Positions 55,335-63,743 of a DNA stretch of 64,000 bases are shown here, piece after piece. This DNA is from Deltaproteobacteria bacterium (lineage in GTDB: Bacteria; Desulfobacterota; Syntrophia; Syntrophales; JACQWR01), in assembly GCA_016209105.1 (NCBI GenBank), contig JACQWR010000014.1, positions 55,120-119,119 of the forward strand, given 5' to 3'. The notes under the pieces were generated by a model. The model was given only the letters and a program-made list of their open reading frames with translations. It had not been told where the DNA came from and ran no database searches. How positions within the stretch are numbered: the stretch's first letter is position 1; the number at the start of each line of letters is the position of its first letter. Both the position numbers and the translations under genes were made by a program.

Positions 55335-57179
55335 ATGTTGAAGATTTTGTCTCGCCTGATGCCCGCGATAGCGTTCGTCCTTTTGCTTTCGCCCCCCCTC
55401 TGGGCTGAACAGGGTATGGCCATTGATCCGGCCACCTGCCTCGGCTGCCATGGAGACAAGATATCGTCGGCTTCTTTCGCTGCTTCCGTACATGGCAAGA
55501 ATGCCTGCAACAGCTGCCACGTCCAGCTTACCGATCTTTCCAAACATGTGAAAGGGGAGGTCAAAATCGAAAAAGTGGCATGCGAGCGCTGTCATAAGAA
55601 GGAAAACGCCGAGCATTACGCCAGTGTGCATGCGCAAAAGGACGTGGACTGCGCCGACTGTCATACCGATATACACACGCACCGGTATTGGAAGAAGGAT
55701 AAGCGCGTCGTCGTTGCCAAGTGTATCCAGTGTCATGACCACGAAGCCAGTTACCGCCAGTCTATCCACGGCAAAACGGTTGCGGCAGGCAATCAGGATT
55801 CCGCCGCCTGCAATGACTGCCATAATCTCCATGACATCAAGGCCCTGGGTGATCCCCAATCCCGTGCCGGCAGGGAATTCCATACGAAGGTCTGCATGAA
55901 GTGCCACAGCGACGAGCAGATGATGGAGAGAAACAACGTCGTTAACGTTGCTCCCCGCACCTACATGGAAAGTTATCACGGTAAAAACTATCGGCTCGGT
56001 TATCCCGAGAAGGTTGCCGGCTGCGCCGACTGCCACACGGCCCATGCCGTGCTGAAGGCATCCGACCCGATGTCTACCGTCAATCCCTCGCATCTTGTGG
56101 GAACCTGCAGGCAATGCCATCCGCACGCCACGCGTTCCTTTACGAAATTCTATGCCCACGGGGAACATACGGACCGGAAAAAATACCCCCTGTTGTACTG
56201 GACCTATGTACTCATGACCGGCCTTCTGGTCGCCACCTTCTCCGTGTTCTGGGCGCACACGCTGCTTTGGATGTATCGCGGGTTTGTGGAAAACCGGGAA
56301 AAAGCGGCGCTGCTTGCCGAAGGGAACGTTGAACACGTGCCAAACGGCTATAAGCAATATCGCCGTTTCAAAACCTCTCATATTGTGCTCCACCTCCTGG
56401 TTGTCGTCAGCTTTCTGGGGCTTGCCCTGACCGGCTTGCCGCTCAAGTTCAGCGACCTCGAACTGTCGAAATTTCTTATGTCGCTCTTCGGCGGCGCCGC
56501 CAATGCCGCCCTGATCCACAGGATATGCGCCGTGATAACTTTCGTTTACTTTGTTTCGGCCATTATCATGTGCATTCACTTTCTGTTCTTCAGAAAAGAT
56601 ATACCCGGCAACTGGCTGGAGCGGCTGATCGGTCCCGACTCCCTGTTGCCCAACGAACGGGATATACGGGATATTACGGCGATGGTACGCTGGTTCTTTT
56701 TCAAGGGACCGAAACCTACGTTTGAGCGCTGGACGTACTGGGAGAAATTCGATTTTCTGGCCGTCTATTGGGGGATGTTCGCGATTGGGAGCTCCGGCCT
56801 GATGCTCTGGTTCCCTGAATTGTATGGCAGTGTTCTCCCCGGCTGGATGTTTAACGTGGCCACCATCGTCCATTCCGACGAAGCCCTGCTTGCCACGGGA
56901 TTCATATTTACGGTGCATTTCTTCAATACCCATTTCCGCCCCGAAAAGTTTCCCATGGATTTCGTCATATTCAACGGTCAGGTCTCGAAACATGAATTTT
57001 TAGAAGAACGGGGAGATCAATGGCAGCGTTACGAAGAAGCGGGGATCACCGATCAGTTCAAGGTTGAAAAGGGAAGCGGCGTCTTCTTTGACTTCTTCTT
57101 CAAGGGATTCGGATTCTTGGCTCTTTTCGTGGGGATTGCCCTGCTCTTTATGATGCTCTATGCCTTTGTGGTGTATTAG
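55335..57179 (+). CDS. Nonahaem cytochrome c fused to cytochrome b-type membrane domain
   Basis: This 614-residue protein has a signal peptide (cut after about LWA), then nine CxxCH sites in residues 35-260 (CLGCH, CNSCH, CERCH, CADCH, CIQCH, CNDCH, CMKCH, CADCH, CRQCH). A C-terminal cytochrome b561/Ni-hydrogenase b-type part follows with about five helices and His ligands (HIVLHLLV, HRICAVITF, HSDEALLATG and FTVHFFNTHF). Similar cytochrome b/c fusions are in Geobacter-type menaquinol:cytochrome oxidoreductases (CbcL-like). It may take electrons from quinol and pass them to the periplasm. The next gene is 35 bases on. Confidence 0.88.
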   Translation: MLKILSRLMPAIAFVLLLSPPLWAEQGMAIDPATCLGCHGDKISSASFAASVHGKNACNSCHVQLTDLSKHVKGEVKIEKVACERCHKKENAEHYASVHAQKDVDCADCHTDIHTHRYWKKDKRVVVAKCIQCHDHEASYRQSIHGKTVAAGNQDSAACNDCHNLHDIKALGDPQSRAGREFHTKVCMKCHSDEQMMERNNVVNVAPRTYMESYHGKNYRLGYPEKVAGCADCHTAHAVLKASDPMSTVNPSHLVGTCRQCHPHATRSFTKFYAHGEHTDRKKYPLLYWTYVLMTGLLVATFSVFWAHTLLWMYRGFVENREKAALLAEGNVEHVPNGYKQYRRFKTSHIVLHLLVVVSFLGLALTGLPLKFSDLELSKFLMSLFGGAANAALIHRICAVITFVYFVSAIIMCIHFLFFRKDIPGNWLERLIGPDSLLPNERDIRDITAMVRWFFFKGPKPTFERWTYWEKFDFLAVYWGMFAIGSSGLMLWFPELYGSVLPGWMFNVATIVHSDEALLATGFIFTVHFFNTHFRPEKFPMDFVIFNGQVSKHEFLEERGDQWQRYEEAGITDQFKVEKGSGVFFDFFFKGFGFLALFVGIALLFMMLYAFVVY

Positions 57180-57214
57180 CAGGTTGCTGAGGGATATATA
57201 GAAAGGAGGGGAAC

Positions 57215-58738
57215 ATGCCTGAGAGTAAGAACAATATCATGGGGTATTTTTTCAACATCGTAAGCCTTATCGGCATGATATTGGCCACGGTGGCTACCGG
57301 TCTCATCATCGTCCTGCTTTCCGTGGAGCTGATCACCGGCGTGGAAAGTCCTTATCTGGGCGTGCTGGTTTATTTTGTCTTTCCCGCGATGCTGATCACT
57401 GGTCTGCTCCTGGTGCCTGTGGGAGCGTACCGTGTCAGAAGGCAACGCCGCATGGCGGCGCCCGATACAATTCCGCCCTATCCCGATCTGAACTTGAACG
57501 ATCGCCACAAACGCCGGCTGTTTGTCTTTTTTATCTTCGGCACCGTGGTCTTTGTCCTCATCATTTCCATTGCGGCGCTCAAGGGATATCATTTTACCGA
57601 ATCCGCCGACTTTTGCGGCAAGCTCTGCCACACGGTCATGACGCCGGAACACAGCGCCTGGAGCAAATCCCCCCATGCCCGGGTTCGTTGTGTGGAGTGC
57701 CACATCGGTCCGGGGGCGAAATGGTACGTCAAGGCCAAGATTTCGGGGCTTAAGCAGATCTATGCCGTCCTGGCGCATACCTATTCGATTCCCATTGAAA
57801 CGCCCATCACGAATCTCCGTCCCGCGCGCGATATCTGCGAGCGGTGCCACTGGCCGGAAAAGTTCTATGCGGGGCGGCAGAAGGTATTCTACCACTATGC
57901 GCCCGACGCGAAGAATACGCCCCGGGAGATAAACCTGCTGATCAATATCGGCGGCACGCCGAAAACGCCTACGGCCATGGGCATCCATTGGCATATCGGC
58001 AGCGAGGTGTATTACATTGCGCGGGACAGGAAGCGCCTCGACATCCCCTATGTCGCCACGGTGGATAAGAACGGCAAGATAACCGAGTTTAACGATAAGG
58101 AGAATCCGCTTTCCAAAGAGGAGATCGCCAAAGGACAGAAACGGCTCATGGACTGCACCGACTGTCATAATCGCCCGACCCATATTTACCGCTCGCCTGG
58201 TCAGGAAATGGACGAAAACTTTGTCTCGGGCCATATAGATCCCGCCCTGCCCTTCATTAAGAGGGTGTCGGTAGAACTGCTCACCAAGCCCTACCAGACA
58301 AAAGAAGAGGGGCTGACCGCCATTGCCGGCGGCATAGAGGAATATTACACCAAGAATTACCCGAAGGTAGCCAATGAGAAAGCCGCAGCCATCCGGCAGG
58401 CGGTGGAAGGCGTACAGGATATCTATAACAGGAACTTCTTCCCCAAGATGAAGGTTTACTGGAATACCTACCCTGACCATATCGGCCACTTCTATACGCC
58501 CGGCTGTTTCCGTTGCCACGGAGGAAAACACAAGTCCCCGGACGGCAAGGTTATTTCCAAAGATTGCGATCTCTGCCACACCGTCCTCAGCCAACGGCAG
58601 GAAAACATACGGCCGGGGACGAGGGTGAAGGGTTTCGTGCACCCGACCGATATCGGGGACAGTATGATGACCATGAATTGCAGCGACTGTCATTCCGCCG
58701 GCGGCGAGGATGTGCCCGGCGGCGGCAAGAGTAAATAA
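57215..58738 (+). CDS. NapC/NirT-like multihaem cytochrome c
   Basis: This 507-residue protein has two to three N-terminal membrane helices (about 10-65 and 108-130) and a periplasmic part with seven CxxCH sites (CVECH, CERCH, CTDCH, CFRCH, CDLCH, CSDCH and one further at the C-terminal group) plus one CGKLCH, a CX3CH motif in the position of the first NapC/NrfH haem (CxxCHxM). It probably forms a quinol oxidoreductase with the preceding b/c fusion. A strong terminator follows. My count of the sites is by eye. Confidence 0.85.
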   Translation: MPESKNNIMGYFFNIVSLIGMILATVATGLIIVLLSVELITGVESPYLGVLVYFVFPAMLITGLLLVPVGAYRVRRQRRMAAPDTIPPYPDLNLNDRHKRRLFVFFIFGTVVFVLIISIAALKGYHFTESADFCGKLCHTVMTPEHSAWSKSPHARVRCVECHIGPGAKWYVKAKISGLKQIYAVLAHTYSIPIETPITNLRPARDICERCHWPEKFYAGRQKVFYHYAPDAKNTPREINLLINIGGTPKTPTAMGIHWHIGSEVYYIARDRKRLDIPYVATVDKNGKITEFNDKENPLSKEEIAKGQKRLMDCTDCHNRPTHIYRSPGQEMDENFVSGHIDPALPFIKRVSVELLTKPYQTKEEGLTAIAGGIEEYYTKNYPKVANEKAAAIRQAVEGVQDIYNRNFFPKMKVYWNTYPDHIGHFYTPGCFRCHGGKHKSPDGKVISKDCDLCHTVLSQRQENIRPGTRVKGFVHPTDIGDSMMTMNCSDCHSAGGEDVPGGGKSK

Positions 58739-58782
58739 CACGAGACGGCTACAGGAATAATGCCGGGTAAGAAACGAAAAAA

Positions 58783-58811
58783 GCAGGGGGGTTTGCCCCC
58801 CTGCTTTTTTT
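58783..58811. terminator. Rho-independent terminator after the cytochrome operon
   Basis: GCAGGGGGG, loop TTTG, CCCCCCTGC, then seven T. AAAAAA precedes the stem, so it would also work on the other strand for the VWA operon. It is the clearest terminator in the window. Confidence 0.9.
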
Positions 58812-58820
58812 ATTCCGTAA

Positions 58821-58946
58821 GGACGGCTTCGGAAAAGCGACAGAGGCAAGGCGCGCGAAGCAGGAGGAATGAGTCGTACCGTGACGTACGCCGCAGTGAC
58901 TCATGCTGAAGCGCAACACAGCATCTGGCCTTTTTCCGGAGTCGTC
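58821..58946 (+). repeat. Dispersed repeat, family D copy 2
   Basis: About 126 bases from GGACGGCTTCGGAAAAGC to TTTTTCCGGAGTCGTC with a central GTGACGTAC. Its reverse complement matches 34705-34830. The right end overlaps the last codons of the VWA gene stop. Confidence 0.7.
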
Positions 58947-60138
58947 AGTGGCGGGAAACCAGATGCTGCACCGCCTTCTCCAGACCGTCGAGGGTCAGTT
59001 CGAACATGGGGAAGACCTGCCTGATGGCGCCGATGGTCCAGGTATACCCCCAGTTCGTTTCCAGCTGGGGATTGAGCCATACGGCGTGACGGAAGGTTTT
59101 GGCCAGAAATTTCAGACGGTCTATGCTGGCGCCGTTTTGTTTCTGGTCCGTATAAATGGCGCCGCTGGGATGCATCAACTCGTAGGGCGCCATGCTGGCG
59201 TCGCCCACCAGAATAAGCCGCGTTTCGGGGTCCCTGCGGGCGATATCGTCAATGGTCTCCGGCTTGAAATAGCGCTGGTAATCAAGCCAGACATTGTCGT
59301 AGATGGTGTTGTGGAAGAAATAAAACTTCAGATCCTTGAACTGGGAGCGGGCATAGTTAAAGAGGGTCTGAACGACGTCTATATAGGGGTCCATTGACCA
59401 GCCGCCGTTGTCTATCATCAGGATCACCTTCAGGCGGTCGGTAAGACGGTGATCAAAAACGATCTCGATTTCCCCGGCGTTGCGCATGGTTTCATAGATG
59501 GTCTTGTCCACGTTGACGAGGTCTTTCGGACCGGAGGGGATCATGCGTCGGAGCCGTTTTAACGCCTCCCCCATCTGGAACTCCGTCAGGGGGCCTTCCT
59601 GCGAATAATCCTTGTACCTGCGCTCCATCGCCACCTTGATGGCGGACTTGTTGCGCGAAACGCCGCCGATCCGCATCCCGCCCGGATGAAAGCCCGAATG
59701 TCCCACCGGCGATGTGCCGCCGGTGCCGATCCATTTGTGTCCCCCGTGATGCTCGCCCGTTTGCTCCTTGAGCCGGTCCATGAAGTATTTCAGCAGCTCT
59801 TCCGGCGTGAACTTCTGCAGGTCCTCCTCATCAAGACCGAGCGCCCGCGCGATGTCCGCCGGATTTTTCAGCCATTCATCGAGGAGCGCCCGTGCAATTT
59901 CGGTCAGCTCAAGATCGTTCGGTTCGGTAAGCGCCACCCCTTTAAACGTATAGGCGAAGACCTGGTCGTAGGTGTCGAAATACCGCTCGCTTTTCACGAG
60001 GATGGCCCGTGCCGCCGTGTAGAAATCGTCCACGGAACGGATGATCCCCGTGCAGAGCGCCCTCTGCAGCCTGAGAAAGGACGTGGGGGATACGGGAATT
60101 CCCTTTTGCCTCAGGAGGTAAAAAAATTCAACGAACAC
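58945..60138 (-). CDS. VWA-domain protein (CoxE-like)
   Basis: This 397-residue protein has an N-terminal helical domain and a C-terminal von Willebrand A fold (about 230-390). The first metal site, normally DxSxS, reads DNGGWSM, and the later GDAS is kept. The Gly/His-rich linker lies at about 130-160. It is cotranscribed with a MoxR AAA+ ATPase 11 bases upstream. Such pairs act in metal insertion or complex assembly. No enzyme target is adjacent, although the multihaem genes are next door on the other strand. Confidence 0.82.
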   Translation of the reverse strand: MFVEFFYLLRQKGIPVSPTSFLRLQRALCTGIIRSVDDFYTAARAILVKSERYFDTYDQVFAYTFKGVALTEPNDLELTEIARALLDEWLKNPADIARALGLDEEDLQKFTPEELLKYFMDRLKEQTGEHHGGHKWIGTGGTSPVGHSGFHPGGMRIGGVSRNKSAIKVAMERRYKDYSQEGPLTEFQMGEALKRLRRMIPSGPKDLVNVDKTIYETMRNAGEIEIVFDHRLTDRLKVILMIDNGGWSMDPYIDVVQTLFNYARSQFKDLKFYFFHNTIYDNVWLDYQRYFKPETIDDIARRDPETRLILVGDASMAPYELMHPSGAIYTDQKQNGASIDRLKFLAKTFRHAVWLNPQLETNWGYTWTIGAIRQVFPMFELTLDGLEKAVQHLVSRH

Positions 60139-60149
60139 GTTTCCGCTCC

Positions 60150-61001
60150 TTACGTGCGCAGGCGGGACGCCTGCTGGCAGGCGGCGTTTAAGTCCGCGCT
60201 TTTTTTGAACAGGATGCCGAGGTAGGGCACTGATCCCTGCCGGAGCGTTTTTACCTTAAAGTCGGGATCAGCCTTCAGCGCCCGTATCCAGTTGATAAGT
60301 TCCCGTGTTGCCGGTTTCTTTTCTATGCCCCGGAGTTCCCGCAGCGCGTAAAAGGTGGTTATGCAGGCCTCCACCAAATCGGCGCTCAGATTGGGGAAAT
60401 GCACGTCGAGGATGCTCCGCATCATGTCCTGGTCCGGGAATGCGATATGATGGAAGTTGCACCTGCCCAGGAAGGGATCGGACAAATCCTTTTTCGCGTT
60501 GGACGTAATAACGATGACCGGCCGGTGTTTTGCCGTGACGGTCTTGTCAATCTCCATAATGTCGAACTGCATCTGATCCAGAACGTCGAGCATATCGTCC
60601 TGAAAATCCGTATCCGCCTTATCAATCTCGTCAATCAATAGAACGGTGCGCACGTCCGAGACGAACGCCTGCCCGATTTTTCCCATCCTGATGTATTCCT
60701 CGATGTTGCTTACCTCGCGCTTGGAATCGCCGAAACGACTGTCGTTCAGGCGGGTCAGGGTGTCGTACTGATACAGGGCGTCGAGCAGCTTCATGCTGGA
60801 TTTGACATTCAGGATGATAAGCGGCATTTTAAGTGCCTCGGCTATCGCATGGGCCAGCATCGTCTTGCCCGTGCCCGGCTCACCCTTCAGCAAGAGGGGC
60901 ATTTCGATAGCCATCGTTACATTAATGATTTTAGCCAGTTCGTCATCGAGGACATACTTTGTTGCTCCCTGGAACTTGGCGGTTTTGTTTTCCTGGCTCA
61001 T
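60150..61001 (-). CDS. MoxR-family AAA+ ATPase
   Basis: This protein of about 283 residues starts MSQENKTAK, with AAGGAG upstream. It has Walker A GEPGTGKTML at about 44-53, Walker B LLIDEIDKAD, sensor 1 VITSNAKKDLSD and arginine finger region FLGRCNF. MoxR ATPases work as chaperones with VWA proteins to fold or activate metal-dependent enzymes. The frame continues 33 codons upstream without a ribosome binding site. It is first in a two-gene operon with the VWA gene. Confidence 0.92.
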   Translation of the reverse strand: MSQENKTAKFQGATKYVLDDELAKIINVTMAIEMPLLLKGEPGTGKTMLAHAIAEALKMPLIILNVKSSMKLLDALYQYDTLTRLNDSRFGDSKREVSNIEEYIRMGKIGQAFVSDVRTVLLIDEIDKADTDFQDDMLDVLDQMQFDIMEIDKTVTAKHRPVIVITSNAKKDLSDPFLGRCNFHHIAFPDQDMMRSILDVHFPNLSADLVEACITTFYALRELRGIEKKPATRELINWIRALKADPDFKVKTLRQGSVPYLGILFKKSADLNAACQQASRLRT

Positions 61002-61327
61002 AGCGCTACTCCTTCTCTGGTAAAATGTACTCACTCCGCTCCACGTCTGTACAGAGCGGCAAAGCACATGATGATAGACGATATCGCGGATAATTTCCAT
61101 TGCTTTTTGCGGTGATTGTCCTTTTATTTTTCTATCCGTTGATCTATATTCTTAGTGTCATGACCCATTATTTAAATAACCTGTCATTTCGAGTGAAACG
61201 AGAAATCTTAACGAATATATTCAGATAGAGAAGATACCTCCCTGCGGCCGATAGGACAATTATTTATGAGACATGACACGAGGGCAATGGAAATTACCCG
61301 GGGAGGAGAACCTGAAGGGGGCAAGAG
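61002..61327. other. Divergent intergenic region between MoxR and VKOR genes
   Basis: This region holds a family C repeat (61182-61258) and the promoters for moxR (minus) and the VKOR gene (plus). A GGGGGCAAGAG lies before the plus-strand ATG. I see no gene. Confidence 0.5.
61182..61258 (-). repeat. Dispersed repeat, family C copy 2
   Basis: TGTCATTTCGAGTGAAACGA continues into GAAATCTTAACG and, after an AT-rich centre, ends GGCCGATAGGACA. Its reverse complement matches 28693-28768. The CGAGTGAAACGAG/CGCTTCGCTCG core is a widely distributed bacterial repeat. Confidence 0.65.
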
Positions 61328-62260
61328 ATGAAGAAGATTCGCTTTTTCGAGGCTCGCTCCATTACGGCGGCGCTGGCGGCAGCCGGTATCGCGGTAATAG
61401 CGGCGTACATCTACTGCGATACATCCTGCACATACCTGAACGGGAGCATCTTCGGCCTGGATATAAAATATCTCGGCCTGATGTATATGGGACTGATCCT
61501 TTTGCTTTGCCTTGCGGGCAGGGAAAAGTCGCTGACCCTTCTGCTCTCCTTCGGCATGGGGAGCGAGGTCTTTCTCGTGGGGTACCAGGTAACGAGCAGT
61601 GTTTACTGCCCGTACTGCCTGGCCTTTGCCGCGATTATCCTTCTGATGTTCGTCCTGAATTTCAAGCGGGGAAAAGGACTGCCCATGGCCGTCTCTTCCG
61701 TGGCGGGGTTCGTTTTTTTTGTCCTGTTCTTTTTTGGATCAGTCACCCCCGCATATGGGGAGGAGAACGCGATATCATCCTTCGGCAGCGGCCGGGTAAC
61801 CGTCAGACTGTATACGGATTATTTCTGCGGTCCCTGCAATTCCCTGGAGGGCAAGCTGGAAGGTGTCATCGTTGAGTTGGTGCAGAAAAAGATTATCCGC
61901 ATTACCTTTATTGATACGCCGATTCACAAGGAGACCCCGTTGTACGCGAAGTACTTCCTCTACGTTCTGAACGAAAAGCGTGATTTTAAACACGCCCTTC
62001 TCGCGCGGGCTGTTCTGTTCGAGGCCGCGGCGGCAAACATTATTCATACCGGGGAACTGGAGTCGTTCCTCACGAAAAGAGGGATCGGATACCGGATTTT
62101 TGATGTAAAACCCGTCTTTGATCGTTTCGAAAGGCACATACGGGAAGACGGGATCACCTCTACGCCCACCTGCGTTATTTCCACCGGCAATGAGCCGCAA
62201 AAGTTCAAGGGCGCCGAAAAAATTTTGGAGGCGCTAAACGGGTATCGGAACAAAAAATAA
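61328..62260 (+). CDS. VKOR-DsbA fusion (disulfide bond formation)
   Basis: This 310-residue protein has about four membrane helices of the vitamin K epoxide reductase (VKOR) fold with loop Cys30 and Cys34 and the redox CPYC at 94-97, followed by a fifth hydrophobic segment and a periplasmic thioredoxin-like DsbA domain with CGPC at 167-170 and the cis-Pro TPTC near 265. VKOR-DsbA fusions use quinone to make disulfides in proteins outside the cytoplasm. The radical-SAM gene starts 21 bases after it, so the two are probably one operon. Confidence 0.87.
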   Translation: MKKIRFFEARSITAALAAAGIAVIAAYIYCDTSCTYLNGSIFGLDIKYLGLMYMGLILLLCLAGREKSLTLLLSFGMGSEVFLVGYQVTSSVYCPYCLAFAAIILLMFVLNFKRGKGLPMAVSSVAGFVFFVLFFFGSVTPAYGEENAISSFGSGRVTVRLYTDYFCGPCNSLEGKLEGVIVELVQKKIIRITFIDTPIHKETPLYAKYFLYVLNEKRDFKHALLARAVLFEAAAANIIHTGELESFLTKRGIGYRIFDVKPVFDRFERHIREDGITSTPTCVISTGNEPQKFKGAEKILEALNGYRNKK

Positions 62261-62281
62261 GGGAACAATGCAGGCGGGGAG

Positions 62282-63550
62282 ATGGAAAGTCACCACGTTG
62301 ATGATCTGGAAGTAATCTTTGATTGTGCCGGCAGGAATGACTGGGGAAAGTTCAGCTTTCCCGTCTGGTACGGGATTCCGGTAAAGATAAAATGGCGCAG
62401 CTACACCTTCGATTTCAATCTACAGGGGCGTCTGAAGAGGATCACCGGGTCCCCTTCCGTGTGGCCCGATCCCACAGAAATGCTCAAGAGAACCGAATCC
62501 GACGATTTTGTGTACTACGGAACCGACGGGTATGAGTTAAGCTACGATCTCCTGAAAAATTACTACCTGCCCTACAGCGGGAAATATGAGAGCGCGCTAT
62601 CCGATGCAAGGCCGCTTGAAAGCGCTCATGTGGCGCAGGCCCTCTCCACATTCGATTGTTTGTGTGAGCGCGCGGGACGGCTCGCGAGCGCCGCCGGGGA
62701 CCGCCGCCTGAAAAAATTTCTGGCCACCGTGGCCGCCATGGACAGGAAAATGCTGGCACAGGAGGCCGGGAAACTGCATTCTATCATCGGCGGAAGCCTG
62801 CCCGTCCTTCCCCCCGATATCATTGATGTGGATTACGAGGTTATTCCCCTGATGGTTACCGAAGGGTGCGATTACCAGTGCCGCTTCTGCTGTTTTAAGA
62901 CGGCGGACGGCTTGAAGGCAAGGAGCAGGAGCAATATCGCCCGGCAGGTGAAAGCCCTGCGGGATTTGTACGGAGAAGACCTGGTTAACTATAATTCCCT
63001 GGTGCTGGGACAAAACGATGCCCTGGGGGCGGGGGAAGAACTGCTGAGGGAGACCGCGGAGACGGCATACGCAGGGTTGCGTCTGGGCGAGTCCTGCCAC
63101 GGCGGCGCGCCAAACCTCTTTCTGTTTGGAAGCGTCGGTTCATTTATGAGTGCACGGGAGAGTTGCTTCGATATCCTGAACGCGCTGCCCTTTAGCACCC
63201 GGATCAATATCGGCCTCGAATCGCCGGATCAGGCAACCCTCGACATCCTGGGCAAGCCGCTCAAGGCCGTCGCCGTGACGGAGGCCTTCCGGAAGGCCCA
63301 GGCGGTAAACCGCCGGTGGCCCAATATTGATGTTACCGTGAATTTTGTTCTGGGCACGGATCTGCCGCTTCGGCATCTAAAAGCGGTGAGGGATCTGATT
63401 GCCGATGCCGCGCCCTGCCGCGATAAAGGCGCCGTTTACCTCTCTCCGCTCATCGGCGCCGCCACGCGCAGACAGGTTCTGGAAGATTTCCGAAAACTCA
63501 AACGCGCCTCCGCCCTGCCGGTCTATCTCTATCTGGTGCAGAGCTTATAA
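62282..63550 (+). CDS. Radical SAM protein of unknown function
   Basis: This 422-residue protein has an N-terminal part of about 190 residues without a recognised domain, then a radical SAM core with the cluster motif CDYQCRFC (about 197-204), a GGE-like region, and an Ile/Asn-rich barrel end (INIGLESPDQATLDILGKP). Only the canonical cluster cysteines are clear. No SPASM or B12-binding domain is visible. It follows the VKOR-DsbA gene and precedes the CRISPR array. The substrate is unknown. A peptide or cofactor modified outside the cytoplasm is one idea, drawn only from the VKOR neighbour. Confidence 0.75.
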   Translation: MESHHVDDLEVIFDCAGRNDWGKFSFPVWYGIPVKIKWRSYTFDFNLQGRLKRITGSPSVWPDPTEMLKRTESDDFVYYGTDGYELSYDLLKNYYLPYSGKYESALSDARPLESAHVAQALSTFDCLCERAGRLASAAGDRRLKKFLATVAAMDRKMLAQEAGKLHSIIGGSLPVLPPDIIDVDYEVIPLMVTEGCDYQCRFCCFKTADGLKARSRSNIARQVKALRDLYGEDLVNYNSLVLGQNDALGAGEELLRETAETAYAGLRLGESCHGGAPNLFLFGSVGSFMSARESCFDILNALPFSTRINIGLESPDQATLDILGKPLKAVAVTEAFRKAQAVNRRWPNIDVTVNFVLGTDLPLRHLKAVRDLIADAAPCRDKGAVYLSPLIGAATRRQVLEDFRKLKRASALPVYLYLVQSL

Positions 63551-63646
63551 ACAATTCTCTTCCCGCCCGTACCGCTATTGATCTCGTTTGTAAACAGCGC
63601 AAGCTTGTCCTGCCGGGCAGGGAGGCTGTGTCACAATAGGGGCAAG

Positions 63647-63704
63647 TGTCATTCCGAACGCAGGCGAGGAATCTTAGAAGATCCCTTGCTTTGCTTCGGG
63701 ACGG
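63647..63704. repeat. Degenerate GTCATTCCGA-type repeat
   Basis: TGTCATTCCGAACGCAGGCG, then AGGAATCTTAGAAGATCCC and TGCTTCGGGACGG, resembles the widespread GTCATTCCGAGCG...GGGATGAC intergenic repeat. It lies between the radical SAM stop and the first CRISPR repeat. Confidence 0.4.
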
Positions 63705-63743
63705 ATTGCCCGCAGAACTTGCACTGGCGTAGTGACTGTCAAG

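Noticed and set aside
55305..56993. A 562-codon minus-strand open frame across the nonahaem cytochrome gene
   Set aside because: The sense strand carries a signal peptide and nine CxxCH sites. The antisense frame has no such features.
57176..58849. A 557-codon minus-strand open frame across the NapC/NirT-like gene
   Set aside because: Same reason: haem motifs and membrane helices are on the plus strand, and the antisense frame runs through the terminator.
63551..63743. Possible leader of the CRISPR array left of the first repeat
   Set aside because: The repeat orientation points to a leader on the right. The left flank holds a degenerate dispersed repeat and no AT-rich leader features.
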